A DNA stretch of 64,000 bases from Sneathiella sp. (GTDB lineage: Bacteria > Pseudomonadota > Alphaproteobacteria > Sneathiellales > Sneathiellaceae): assembly GCF_002694385.1 (NCBI RefSeq), contig NZ_NZMB01000005.1, forward strand, positions 174,938-238,937, read 5' to 3'. A program made the position numbers and the translations under genes. Under the pieces are notes generated by a model. It had not been told where the DNA came from, ran no database searches, and saw only the letters and a program-made list of their open reading frames with translations. Of the stretch, positions 8,889 to 17,384 are shown piece by piece (positions within the stretch are counted from its first letter, which is position 1; each line of letters starts with the position of its first letter).

Positions 8889-8921
8889 GGTGGACGGCGC
8901 GGCGCGTCGTCCACCTTTTTT
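8889..8921 (+). terminator. Terminator between DctP copy 2 and the IclR gene
   Basis: The stem GGTGGACG (8889-8896) pairs with CGTCCACC (8908-8915) around a GC-rich loop and runs into TTTTTT. It lies in the convergent junction and its tail overlaps the last codons of the leftward IclR gene. Confidence 0.8.
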
Positions 8922-9735
8922 AAGCCGCCGTGCCGTCCGCGCGTGTGCCCTGTATGGCGGCGGTCACCGTTGCCGCGGCTTTGATGACGGAATTGATGAC
9001 CCTTTCGCGCTTGGCTGGGTCGAGCTGGGCTGAAACCGCAACGGCGCTGATGGTCATCAGCGGCATCCCGTCCGCTCCGAATACCGGGGATGAGATGGTC
9101 GTAAATCCTCTTGAAAAATTTCCTTCATCAACCGCGCACTTGCTCTTGCGGACTTCTTCCAGGCTTTCATACCATTCGTCGAAGGGGGCGGGATTTTCAA
9201 TGCGTATTCTTGAATAGGCGGATTTGAGCTGTTGCTTCGACATGCCCGAAAAGGCCGCAAAGCAGCGTCCGAGAGCACCCACAAAATAGGGCAGGCGCTG
9301 GCCGATGCTCATATGAATGCTGATCACGCCGCCAGATCCGGCATTGGCGATCAGCATGACGCGCTCCCCGGGAATCTTGTGCCACAGCGTCATAGTGACC
9401 TGATTTTCCTTGGAAATATCGTCAAGAAGCGGCTGGATCATACGCACAAGGCTGGCGCTGTTCAGCGCGGAATGGGCAATCTCCACCAGGCCGAGCCCGA
9501 TCTGATAGGTTTTTGTTTCCGGTGTGAAGACAACCAGCCCTTCATGAACCAGGGTACGCAGCAGATTGAAGCAGGTGCTCGGGTTGATATTGAGGTCGCG
9601 GGCAACCTGTGTAACCCCGAGAGGGGACTTGTTTGCACTTAAGTATCTGAGGACACTAATACCGCTAACCAGTGCGCCCACGAGCTTGGGCTGAGTGTTG
9701 GAATCGCTCTCCATATGATGTCGCTGACTATCCAT
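8920..9735 (-). CDS. IclR-family transcriptional regulator
   Basis: A 271-residue IclR protein. A winged helix-turn-helix occupies about residues 25-90 (V-L-R-Y-L-S, L-G-V-T-Q-V-A-R-D-L, N-P-S-T-C-F-N-L-L-R-T-L). An effector-binding domain follows (about 105-265), with F-S-R-G-F-T-T-I-S-S-P-V-F near residue 215. IclR proteins usually bind a small organic acid and control the adjacent catabolic or transport genes. It is convergent with the TRAP operon and divergent from the 2-oxoacid dehydrogenase operon, so either may be its target. No good ribosome site is seen for the first ATG; a second ATG seven codons in is possible. Confidence 0.93.
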   Translation of the reverse strand: MDSQRHHMESDSNTQPKLVGALVSGISVLRYLSANKSPLGVTQVARDLNINPSTCFNLLRTLVHEGLVVFTPETKTYQIGLGLVEIAHSALNSASLVRMIQPLLDDISKENQVTMTLWHKIPGERVMLIANAGSGGVISIHMSIGQRLPYFVGALGRCFAAFSGMSKQQLKSAYSRIRIENPAPFDEWYESLEEVRKSKCAVDEGNFSRGFTTISSPVFGADGMPLMTISAVAVSAQLDPAKRERVINSVIKAAATVTAAIQGTRADGTAA

Positions 9736-10093
9736 TCATCAAAAATACGATCTGCCCGAAACAGCTGTCCGCCGGGCGGAGAAACAGACATGTAAACCCT
9801 TTATTTCTCGTGAATGGCTCATTATAGCATAACGCCCAAGCAGTGAAACACCAAAGGCTCTATTCCTTGAAATGTTTTGTCAGAACAAAATATTCCCATG
9901 TTCTGTTGCTCCTTCGAGAATTTACGCTTAACGTTCAACAGATGCTTTGAAAGCGTCGGAATACGCGACAGGCCAGACGATCTTCGGGGTTGTTTGCCTC
10001 TCATGAAATGGTTCGTAATTCTCTTGACAGAAAAGTATTCTCATATAGAAATATATGCAAGATAATTATTGCAGCCCCTACACTCAGGATGGC
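9736..10093. promoter_or_regulatory. Divergent control region, IclR gene / 2-oxoacid dehydrogenase operon
   Basis: A 358-base AT-rich gap without a supportable gene. It contains a perfect inverted repeat with arms CAGAACA (9881-9887) and TGTTCTG (9899-9905) around 11 bases, a candidate operator. A promoter-like TTGACA lies at 10024-10029 with TAGAAA/TATAGA about 15 bases on. The right edge carries the weak AGGA before the E1 alpha start. The repeat is seen directly; IclR binding is inference. Confidence 0.5.
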
Positions 10094-11086
10094 ATGATGA
10101 AATCAAGAAAAGCGGGAAATACAGCCGCCAAATCACAGTTGCTGGAATTTTATGAGCGGATGCTTCTGGTGCGGGAGGCGGAAAACAAGTTGTCGGCCCT
10201 TTTTGCCGATGGTGAAGTGCCGGGATTTATCCATCTTAGCGTTGGGCAGGAAGCGGTATGTGTCGGTATTACCTCGGCGCTGGAGGCGCGGGATACGCTG
10301 GCCTCGAACCACCGGGGACATGGCCATGCCCTGTCCAAGGGAGTTGATCTGGAGACATTTTTCCTTGAGATCATGGGCAAGGAAGAGGGTATCTGTGGCG
10401 GCCGCGGCGGTTCCATGCATGTGGCGGATATGTCCGTTGGCATGCTGGGCGCGAATGGGATCGTCGGCGCGGGCATCCCGCTCGCGGTTGGCAGTGCATT
10501 GGCTCATCAGGTGCGGCAGAATGATGCTGTTGCCGTTGTTTTTTTCGGGGATGGCGCGCTGGCCGAAGGCGTTCTGCACGAAAGCCTCAATCTTGCCGCC
10601 CTTTGGAAACTGCCGGTGCTGTTCGTTTGTGAAAATAACGGATGGTCGGAATTCTCCCCGGCCAGCAAGCAATTCATCGCCAATGTCCGGGATTTGGCGA
10701 CGGCCTTTTCCATTCCCTCAAAAAAGGTGGATGGCAATGCGGTTCTTGAGGTTCATGACGCAGCGGTCGGGCTTGTGAATGCGGCTCGAAATGGTGAGGG
10801 ACCGCAGCTTCTTGAATGCATCACGCATCGCTGGCGCGGGCATTTTGAAGGCGATCCCCAGAAATATCGCAGCGAGGACGAGATGTCCGGCCTGGCCGAT
10901 CATGATCCCATCGCCGCTTTCGAGGCGCTGCTGGAAAAGAAAAAAGTCAGCAAGGCCGATATGCAGGAAGTACGCGACAGGATTGAGGAACAGATTACCC
11001 GCGCCGTCGAGGCGGGCAGGGCAGGCAGCGCCCCGGATTTTGAGCGGGCAAAAACCGATGTATACACCGTGCGGGAGGCTGTCTGA
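10094..11086 (+). CDS. Thiamine-diphosphate 2-oxoacid dehydrogenase E1 component, alpha subunit
   Basis: A 330-residue E1 alpha of the pyruvate/acetoin dehydrogenase type. It catalyses decarboxylation of a 2-oxoacid (or cleavage of acetoin) on thiamine diphosphate. Visible are S-V-G-Q-E-A, S-N-H-R-G-H-G-H, G-G-R-G-G-S-M-H, and the thiamine-binding G-D-G-A-L-A-E-G...E-N-N span (about residues 152-182). The start is the ATG pair preceded by AGGA; an ATG 13 codons earlier lacks a ribosome site. The beta gene starts two bases after its stop. The substrate is unknown: pyruvate, acetoin or a branched 2-oxoacid are all possible. Confidence 0.92.
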   Translation: MMKSRKAGNTAAKSQLLEFYERMLLVREAENKLSALFADGEVPGFIHLSVGQEAVCVGITSALEARDTLASNHRGHGHALSKGVDLETFFLEIMGKEEGICGGRGGSMHVADMSVGMLGANGIVGAGIPLAVGSALAHQVRQNDAVAVVFFGDGALAEGVLHESLNLAALWKLPVLFVCENNGWSEFSPASKQFIANVRDLATAFSIPSKKVDGNAVLEVHDAAVGLVNAARNGEGPQLLECITHRWRGHFEGDPQKYRSEDEMSGLADHDPIAAFEALLEKKKVSKADMQEVRDRIEEQITRAVEAGRAGSAPDFERAKTDVYTVREAV

Positions 11087-11088
11087 AT

Positions 11089-12063
11089 ATGGCTGAAGTG
11101 AGATTTGCCAAGGCCATCAACATGGCGCTGGACGAGACTCTGACGAAGGATCCGTCCGTTGTCGTTTTTGGGGAAGATGTGGCTCATGCGGGGGGTCCGT
11201 TCGGGGTGACTCGCGGACTGCTGGATACCCACGGCGAATTGCGGGTCCGGGATACTCCCATTTCGGAGGCAACCATCGTCAGTGCCGCCGTTGGCGCCGC
11301 GATGAGCGGCCTCAAACCGGTTGTCGAGATCATGTTTATGGACTTCGTGGCGATTGCTATGGATGGTCTCGTCAATCAGGCGGCGAAAGCCCGTTTCATG
11401 TTTGGCGGACAATGCTCCGTGCCGATGGTCCTGCGTACGCCCCATGGCGGCGGGGTCAATGCCGGGCCGCAGCATTCGCAATGTCTGGAAGCCTGGTTTG
11501 CCCATATTCCGGGACTGAAAGTTGTTGTGCCCAGCAATCCATCGGATGCCTATCAGCTTTTGAAGGCGGCCATTCTGGATCCCGATCCCGTTATTTTTAT
11601 CGAGAACAAGGCAATGTACTCGATGAAGGGCGATCTGGATGAAGCAGCCCCGGCGATCGAGATCGGTAAAGCCCATATCGCGCGTGCCGGGGATGATGTG
11701 ACCATCGTTTCCTATGGCGCGGCTGTCAATACGGCGCTTGCGGCGGCCGCCACCCTGGCGGAGCGGGATATCGAGGCGGAAGTCGTTGATCTCAGGTCCA
11801 TTCAGCCGTGGGATGAGGAAACGGTCCTGCAATCGTTGTCCCGGACCCATCGTCTGGTTATCCTGCATGAGGCCGTGACGAATTTTGGTGTCGGGGCGGA
11901 AATTGCGGCCCGCATGGCGGATATCGGCTTTGATGAGTTGGATGCGCCGATTATTCGCGTTGGCGCGCCCTTTATGCCGGTACCTTTTGCGAAATCCCTT
12001 GAAAGCCGTTATCTGCCGGATGCCGATGATGTCATCGCCGCCGTAGAGAAGGTTCTAGCCTGA
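11089..12063 (+). CDS. 2-oxoacid dehydrogenase E1 component, beta subunit
   Basis: A 324-residue transketolase-like beta subunit that pairs with the alpha subunit to form the E1 heterotetramer. Landmarks are V-F-G-E-D-V-A-H-A-G-G-P-F-G-V-T-R-G-L near the start, D-T-P-I-S-E-A-T-I, T-P-H-G-G-G-V-N-A-G-P-Q-H-S-Q and the late E-V-V-D-L-R-S-I-Q-P-W-D. Length is usual for the family. It lies directly after E1 alpha, and a crotonase gene 16 bases downstream separates it from E2. Confidence 0.94.
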   Translation: MAEVRFAKAINMALDETLTKDPSVVVFGEDVAHAGGPFGVTRGLLDTHGELRVRDTPISEATIVSAAVGAAMSGLKPVVEIMFMDFVAIAMDGLVNQAAKARFMFGGQCSVPMVLRTPHGGGVNAGPQHSQCLEAWFAHIPGLKVVVPSNPSDAYQLLKAAILDPDPVIFIENKAMYSMKGDLDEAAPAIEIGKAHIARAGDDVTIVSYGAAVNTALAAAATLAERDIEAEVVDLRSIQPWDEETVLQSLSRTHRLVILHEAVTNFGVGAEIAARMADIGFDELDAPIIRVGAPFMPVPFAKSLESRYLPDADDVIAAVEKVLA

Positions 12064-12079
12064 TAATTGGAGAAATAAA

Positions 12080-12865
12080 ATGGCCGAGAAATCTATCCTG
12101 ATTGACAAGGACGGACCCGTTGCAACGCTCACGATCAATCGTCCCGAAACGCTGAATGCGCTGGATGTTCCAACCCTGCTGGAAATGGAAAAGGCGCTGG
12201 GCGAGCTGGAGCGGGATGACGATGTCCGGGTGATCGTCTTTACCGGCGCCGGTGAGCGGGCCTTTGTCGCGGGCGGGGATATCAGTGACCTCAATTCCCG
12301 TCAGGGGCTTGCCCATTATCAGGAATTCGCGGAAATAATCCACCGGGTCTTCCGGCGGATTGAATCCTGTGACAAGCCGACCATTGCGGCAGTCAATGGC
12401 TGGGCGCTGGGCGGTGGAACGGAGCTGATCCTTGCTCTCGATATTCGCATCCTTTCCGAAAAGGCCCGCCTTGGCCTTCCGGAAATCACGCTTGGTCTGT
12501 TTCCGGGGGCAGGTGGTACACAACGTATCATCCGGCAGATCCCGCTTTGCCGGGCGAAGGAGATCATGTTCACGGGCGACCAGATCACGGCGCAGGAAGC
12601 TGTCGATTATGGTCTTGCCAATAAGGTGGTTCCGGCGGATGAACTGAAAAGCCACGTCAAGGAACTGGCCGATAAAATTGCCCATAAATCACCGCTTGTC
12701 CTGAAGCTTCTGAAACGGGGGCTGCTGCATGGTGCGGATATGCCGCTTTCAGCGGCGCTCCCCTATGAACAGAGCCTCATCGGGCTGGTGCTGGATGCCG
12801 AGGATTCCCATGAAGGCTGCACCGCCTTTCTGGAAAAACGCCCCGCCAGTTTCAAAGGGAAATAA
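12080..12865 (+). CDS. Enoyl-CoA hydratase (crotonase)
   Basis: A 261-residue crotonase that hydrates a trans-2-enoyl-CoA. Both catalytic Glu residues are in place: A-L-G-G-G-T-E-L-I-L-A-L-D-I and L-P-E-I-T-L-G-L-F-P-G-A-G-G-T-Q-R. The oxyanion-hole block A-F-V-A-G-G-D-I-S is intact. It is inserted between E1 beta and E2 genes (two bases before E2), which ties beta-oxidation chemistry to the 2-oxoacid dehydrogenase. The natural substrate is unknown. Confidence 0.93.
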   Translation: MAEKSILIDKDGPVATLTINRPETLNALDVPTLLEMEKALGELERDDDVRVIVFTGAGERAFVAGGDISDLNSRQGLAHYQEFAEIIHRVFRRIESCDKPTIAAVNGWALGGGTELILALDIRILSEKARLGLPEITLGLFPGAGGTQRIIRQIPLCRAKEIMFTGDQITAQEAVDYGLANKVVPADELKSHVKELADKIAHKSPLVLKLLKRGLLHGADMPLSAALPYEQSLIGLVLDAEDSHEGCTAFLEKRPASFKGK

Positions 12866-12867
12866 GC

Positions 12868-14100
12868 ATGTCAAACGGCACCGAGCTGATCATGCCGAAG
12901 CTGGGCCTGACCATGACGGAGGGAACCATCTCCGAATGGGTCGTCGCGCCCGGCGATAAGTTCAGCAAAGGCGATGTCATTCTGGTGGTTGAAACGGAAA
13001 AGATCGCCAACGAGGTAGAGGCGCCTGCCGATGGTGTCTTTGAAGACATTCTTGTCCCCGCCGGCGAGACGGTCCCCGTAGGGGCCGCCATCGCCCGCTG
13101 GAATATTGGCGCGGCTGGGGCGACGGATAAAATGCCGAAGGAGGGCTCCCCGGTGACGTCAGAAACACCGGAAAAACAGCTGGCTCCCGCCGCTCCGGCG
13201 GCGTCTGCTTCCGCACCCATTGCACCTCCGGCGCGTGAGGCGGGAACCCGCATTGTCGCAACGCCGCTTGCGCGGCGTATCGCCCGGCAGAATAGCATTG
13301 ATCTGGGGCAGGTGGATGGCTCCGGTCCGCGCGGGCGGATCAAGGCGGATGATGTCCGCGCTGCCATTCCGGCCCTTGCCGCAATGCCGCGAGAGGGTGC
13401 AAGACAGATTGCCAATCCGGCACGGCGCGCGCCCACCTCATATGAGGCCACTGTCGCCCGCCGTCTGAGCGAAGCAAAGCGGGAAACACCGCATTTTTAT
13501 CTGGCAACGGAAGTGGACGCAGGCCGTCTGCTGGACCTCAAGGACCAGCTTAATGATGAGATTTCGGGCGTTAAAATCAGCGTTAATCACCTGATTATCG
13601 CCGCGGTTGCCAAGGCGCTTGCCGAAAATGAAAAGGCAAATTCCGTCTGGCAGGAGGGCGAGATTGTCACATATGACAGCGTCGATATCGGCGTTGCGGT
13701 TAATACGGACAACGGGCTTTTTGCGCCGGTCCTGAAAAATCTGGGCGGGCTTGATATCGTCTCGATCGCGGCAGCCGCAAAAGCGATGGTGGAAAAAGCG
13801 CGCAGCGGCAAGCTTGCCGGTGATGACCTGGCGGGCGGGGCAACGACCATTTCCAATGCGGGGATGTTCGATGTCACCTATATGAGTTCCATTATCAACC
13901 CGGGGCAGTCTTCCATCCTCGGAGTGGGCAGTATCCGCGAGACATTCCGGCCCAATAAAAAGGGCAAACCCGTTTTGAAACAGGAAATGGGGCTGGTTCT
14001 CTCCTGCGATCACCGCATTTTCGATGGTGTCAGCGGCCTTACCTTCCTGAACGCCATCAAATCATATCTTGAAAAACCGCTTAAGCTGCTGGTCAAATAG
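12868..14100 (+). CDS. Dihydrolipoamide acyltransferase (E2) of a 2-oxoacid dehydrogenase complex
   Basis: A 410-residue E2. Domain order: a lipoyl domain (about residues 5-80) with the lipoylated Lys45 in E-T-E-K-I-A, an Ala/Pro-rich linker, an E1/E3-binding peripheral domain (about 129-165, T-P-L-A-R-R-I-A-R), a second linker, and the catalytic domain (about 185-410) with the H-R-I-F-D-G active site (His382, Asp386). It transfers the acyl group from E1 to CoA. No E3 (lipoamide dehydrogenase) gene is in the operon or window, so E3 must be shared with another complex. Confidence 0.94.
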   Translation: MSNGTELIMPKLGLTMTEGTISEWVVAPGDKFSKGDVILVVETEKIANEVEAPADGVFEDILVPAGETVPVGAAIARWNIGAAGATDKMPKEGSPVTSETPEKQLAPAAPAASASAPIAPPAREAGTRIVATPLARRIARQNSIDLGQVDGSGPRGRIKADDVRAAIPALAAMPREGARQIANPARRAPTSYEATVARRLSEAKRETPHFYLATEVDAGRLLDLKDQLNDEISGVKISVNHLIIAAVAKALAENEKANSVWQEGEIVTYDSVDIGVAVNTDNGLFAPVLKNLGGLDIVSIAAAAKAMVEKARSGKLAGDDLAGGATTISNAGMFDVTYMSSIINPGQSSILGVGSIRETFRPNKKGKPVLKQEMGLVLSCDHRIFDGVSGLTFLNAIKSYLEKPLKLLVK

Positions 14101-14114
14101 AAAAGGGAAAGAAA

Positions 14115-15287
14115 ATGGATTTCCGGCTAACTGAAGAGCAAAGGATGATTGCCGAAACCGCCTTTAAGATTGGCGATGAATTCGGGTTGGACTACTGGCG
14201 GGAGCTGGACGCCAAGAAGGAATTTCCGAAGGAACTGTGGAAAGCCGTCTGTGATGCCGGACTTGCGGGCGTTGCGCTTCCCGAAGAATACGGCGGGGCC
14301 GGGTCGGGCATGCTGGAAATGGCGCTGATTGTCGAAAATCTGGCGGCCAGCGGCGGCGGATCAACTCTCGGCCAGCTTTTCATGATCAACCCGATTTTCG
14401 GCGGCGTGACCATTTCAAAATATGGCACGGACAAGATGAAGAAAGAGCTGCTGCCGCGCCTGATCAGCGGGGAAATCAATTTCTGCATGGCCTTGACCGA
14501 GGCGCGGGCAGGCAGCAACAGCCTTGAACTCAAGACATTCGCCGCGGAAGATGGCGATGGCTGGCGGTTGAATGGTGAAAAAATCTGGATCACCGCCGTC
14601 GATCAGGCCGAAAAGATGCTGGTCATTGCCCGCACCAAGAAGGTTGAGGATGTGCAGAAGCGCACGGACGGCCTGTCCATGTTCATGATTGATGTGAAGC
14701 GGGAAGGCCTCACCTATCATCCTATTGAGAAGGTGGGCACGAAGACACTGTCGTCCTGCACCGTCTTTTTCGATGATGTCCGGATCGAGCCGGAGGAGCT
14801 CGTCGGCACGCTGCATGGCGGCTGGAGGGAACTTCTGGATACGCTGAATACGGAACGGATTGTGACGACGGCGGGTCTGGTCGGGGCGGGGGATCTGGCC
14901 CTTCGTCTTGCCGTGAATTACGCCAATGACCGTAAGGTTTTCGGGGATCGTCCGGTGGGTTCCTATCAGGGCATCCAGTTTCCGCTGGCCCAGGCCAAGG
15001 CGGAAATCGAATGTGCGCGGCTTATGAATTACAAGGCGGCGGCGCAGTTCGATGCGGGGGAATCGTTCGGCAGTGAATCCAATGCCGCCAAGCTGATCGC
15101 GGCGCAAGCCGTCGCCGATGCGACGGAGCGGTCCATGCAGGCTATGGGCGGAATGGGCTACGCGACCGAATCCCATCTGGAGCGGCTCTGGCGGGATGCG
15201 CGGCTGTTCCGTTTCGCGCCGGTTTCCGAAGAAATGATCCTCAATTTCATCGCGATCCATGATCTCGGGATGCCGCGCTCCTACTGA
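14115..15287 (+). CDS. Acyl-CoA dehydrogenase
   Basis: A 390-residue acyl-CoA dehydrogenase with the N-terminal M-D-F-R-L-T-E-E-Q-R-M-I, L-T-E-A-R-A-G-S-N in the flavin region, and M-G-G-M-G-Y-A-T-E-S-H-L-E-R-L-W-R-D near the end. The C-terminal segment reads V-S-E-E-M-I where G-T-S-E-I is common. GGGAAAG precedes the start. It lies between E2 and the acyl-CoA synthetase, and would supply the enoyl-CoA used by the crotonase two genes upstream. Confidence 0.92.
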   Translation: MDFRLTEEQRMIAETAFKIGDEFGLDYWRELDAKKEFPKELWKAVCDAGLAGVALPEEYGGAGSGMLEMALIVENLAASGGGSTLGQLFMINPIFGGVTISKYGTDKMKKELLPRLISGEINFCMALTEARAGSNSLELKTFAAEDGDGWRLNGEKIWITAVDQAEKMLVIARTKKVEDVQKRTDGLSMFMIDVKREGLTYHPIEKVGTKTLSSCTVFFDDVRIEPEELVGTLHGGWRELLDTLNTERIVTTAGLVGAGDLALRLAVNYANDRKVFGDRPVGSYQGIQFPLAQAKAEIECARLMNYKAAAQFDAGESFGSESNAAKLIAAQAVADATERSMQAMGGMGYATESHLERLWRDARLFRFAPVSEEMILNFIAIHDLGMPRSY

Positions 15288-15316
15288 TCGTTGCGGGAGA
15301 AAAAAGGAGGAAGAGG

Positions 15317-16807
15317 ATGGTCAATCTCGGCAGTTTCCTGAAATATCACGCAACACGCTGGCCGGAGAATACCGCCATCGTCTATGAAGATGTCCGCATC
15401 AGCTATGGCGAGCTGTGGGAACGTGTGCGACAGCTCGCCCGATTTTTGAAAGAGCAGGGCATCGGCAAGGGCGATGTGGTCGCCGTCTTCATGAAGAACA
15501 GCCCGGCATTTATAGAAGTGGCCTGCGCCACCAGTTACCTTGGCGGCGTCTTCCTGCCGATAAATTATCGGCTGGCGAGGGACGAGATTGCCTATATCAC
15601 CGGCAATGCCAAGGCGAAGCTGCTGGTTGGAGATGAGGAGTTTTCACCTATCCTGAAACTGGATATGCCGATCATCCTGCTCAATGAGGCGATGCAGAAA
15701 AATCCGCTTGTCCTGACGGGCGGGAATAAAGCCGTTCCATCGCCTGAATTCATGCGCCCGGATGATCTTTTCCGCCTGATGTATACGTCCGGCACGACCG
15801 ACCGGCCAAAGGGCGTCATGCATAGCTATGATAATTTTTACTGGAAATGCATGGAGCATGTGGTGGTCCTCGGGCTGTCGCAGCAGACCCGCCTGCTGGT
15901 CACGGGCCCGCTCTATCATGTGGGAGCGTTTGATCTGCCGGGGGTGGCCGTCCTGTGGCTTGGCGGGATGCTGAAAATTCATCGCGACTTTGATCCGGCA
16001 GACGTGCTGCAGGCGATCGAGGCGGAAAAGCTGACCGGCGCCTGGCTGGCCCCGATCATGATGGCAGGTGTGCTGAGCTATCCGGAACGGGATAAATTCG
16101 ATGTCAGCAGCCTTGAATGGTGCATCGGCGGCGGCGAGAAAACGCCAGAGGGGCGGATCGTCGAATTTCAGGAATACTTCACCAACGGTCGCTATATCGA
16201 CGCCTATGGGCTGACCGAATCCTGTAGCGGGGATACCTTTATGGAACCGGGCTGGGAAATTGAGAAGATCGGCTCCACGGGGCGCGCCACTCCCCATGTT
16301 TCTATCGCCATCGCCAATGACGAAGGCGCCTTCCTTGAACCGGGGGAAGAGGGGGAGATATGCCTGCGCGGCCCGAAGGTCACGGAAGGCTACTGGAATG
16401 ATCCGCAAAAGACGGCGGATACCCGGTTCGGAGACTGGTTCCGCACCGGCGATGTGGGATATCTCGATGAGGATGGCTTTCTCTATCTGACCGATCGCAA
16501 GAAGGATATGATTATCTCCGGCGGGGAGAATATTGCCTCTTCCGAGATTGAACGCGTTATCTATCAGATGCCGGGGGTCATGGAGGCCGCCGTCATCGGC
16601 ATGCCGGACAATCGCTGGGGCGAAGTCCCCGTTGCGATTGTCGTGCCGAAGGAGGGGATAACAATCGATGAGGCCGCGTTTGAGGCTCATTGCCGCAAGC
16701 ATCTGGCAGGCTTCAAGGTTCCAAAACGCCTGATTTTACGGGACAGCCTGCCAAGAAATCCATCCGGAAAAATTCTGAAGCGGGTGCTGCGCGAAGAGAT
16801 CGTCTGA
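15317..16807 (+). CDS. AMP-forming acyl-CoA synthetase
   Basis: A 496-residue ANL-superfamily ligase that activates a carboxylic acid to its CoA thioester. Seen are the P-loop Y-T-S-G-T-T-D-R-P-K-G (about residue 157), the Y-G-L-T-E-S block, the hinge region Y-L-T-D-R-K-K-D-M-I-I-S-G-G-E-N, and the C-terminal P-S-G-K-I-L-K-R, whose Lys is needed for adenylation. AAAAAGGAGGAAGAGG precedes the start. As last gene of the operon it probably provides the entry step for the acid handled by the dehydrogenase and crotonase. Confidence 0.93.
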   Translation: MVNLGSFLKYHATRWPENTAIVYEDVRISYGELWERVRQLARFLKEQGIGKGDVVAVFMKNSPAFIEVACATSYLGGVFLPINYRLARDEIAYITGNAKAKLLVGDEEFSPILKLDMPIILLNEAMQKNPLVLTGGNKAVPSPEFMRPDDLFRLMYTSGTTDRPKGVMHSYDNFYWKCMEHVVVLGLSQQTRLLVTGPLYHVGAFDLPGVAVLWLGGMLKIHRDFDPADVLQAIEAEKLTGAWLAPIMMAGVLSYPERDKFDVSSLEWCIGGGEKTPEGRIVEFQEYFTNGRYIDAYGLTESCSGDTFMEPGWEIEKIGSTGRATPHVSIAIANDEGAFLEPGEEGEICLRGPKVTEGYWNDPQKTADTRFGDWFRTGDVGYLDEDGFLYLTDRKKDMIISGGENIASSEIERVIYQMPGVMEAAVIGMPDNRWGEVPVAIVVPKEGITIDEAAFEAHCRKHLAGFKVPKRLILRDSLPRNPSGKILKRVLREEIV

Positions 16808-16989
16808 CCCGTCTTAGAGCAGGGGTAACGCGGGCTTTGAAGATGGATCGTTTCTGCTTCCGGACGGGCTGCGCTTTAAAAGTCACAGGGACAATAACCT
16901 GTATTGCCTTCAATCTGACATAGTTTGCAATGACACTATATTTATGAAAATCATATAATGTTGGTGTTTACTTTTGAGGAGGACTTAAC
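16808..16989 (+). promoter_or_regulatory. Promoter region of the GlsB-like gene
   Basis: A 182-base gap. A promoter fits well: ATGACA (16930-16935), 18-base spacer, TATAAT (16954-16959). GAGGAGG lies nine bases before the ATG. The preceding part of the gap shows no recognisable terminator. Confidence 0.6.
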
Positions 16990-17241
16990 ATGGGCGAAGC
17001 AGGAATAGGCTGGTTAGCAGCCATTATCATCGGGGGAGTAGCCGGCTGGATTGCCTCAATTCTGATGAAAGCGAATACCGGGATATTCTTCAATATTATT
17101 CTGGGGGTTATTGGCGCCGCAGTGGCGAGCTTTCTGTTCGGCTTGCTCGGGATCTCCTTTGGCGGCTGGCTTGGGTATCTGGTGGCGGGCATCATTGGCG
17201 CCTGCATTCTTGTCGGGATCGTCAGGGCAGTTAAAAATTAG
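16990..17241 (+). CDS. GlsB/YeaQ/YmgE-family stress-associated membrane protein
   Basis: An 83-residue, almost wholly hydrophobic protein with three predicted membrane helices. It has the family pattern G-W-L-A-A-I-I-I-G-G-V-A-G-W-I-A-S, then N-I-I-L-G-V-I-G-A, then G-G-W-L-G-Y-L-V-A-G-I-I-G-A. The family is often induced by general stress or stationary phase; its molecular role is not established. The gene stands alone, with its own consensus-like promoter and a strong terminator. Confidence 0.88.
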   Translation: MGEAGIGWLAAIIIGGVAGWIASILMKANTGIFFNIILGVIGAAVASFLFGLLGISFGGWLGYLVAGIIGACILVGIVRAVKN

Positions 17242-17261
17242 CAGTCAGATGACAGAATAGC

Positions 17262-17291
17262 CAAAACGGGAGGGATAACCCTCCCGTTTTG
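17262..17291 (+). terminator. Terminator after the GlsB-like gene
   Basis: A 12-base perfect stem: AAAACGGGAGGG (17263-17274), loop ATAA, CCCTCCCGTTTT (17279-17290). The tail is short on the rightward strand, but the A-run/T-run symmetry lets it act in both directions. Confidence 0.85.
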
Positions 17292-17311
17292 CATTTGCAG
17301 ATGGCCATAGA

Positions 17312-17343
17312 AAAACCCGCCGGTAGACTTACCGGCGGGTTTT
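17312..17343. terminator. Second bidirectional terminator
   Basis: Arms AAAACCCGCCGGT (17312-17324) and ACCGGCGGGTTTT (17331-17343) around a six-base loop. It is placed to stop leftward transcription from the DctP gene that ends at 17385, and rightward transcription from the GlsB-like gene. Confidence 0.85.
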
Positions 17344-17384
17344 CTGTTGCAGATAACAGGGTATCTTATCCTGCTATTTGTGTA

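Noticed and set aside
9822-10065. Short reading frames in the IclR/dehydrogenase gap
   Set aside because: They lack ribosome sites and recognisable motifs, and the AT-rich base composition matches a regulatory region.
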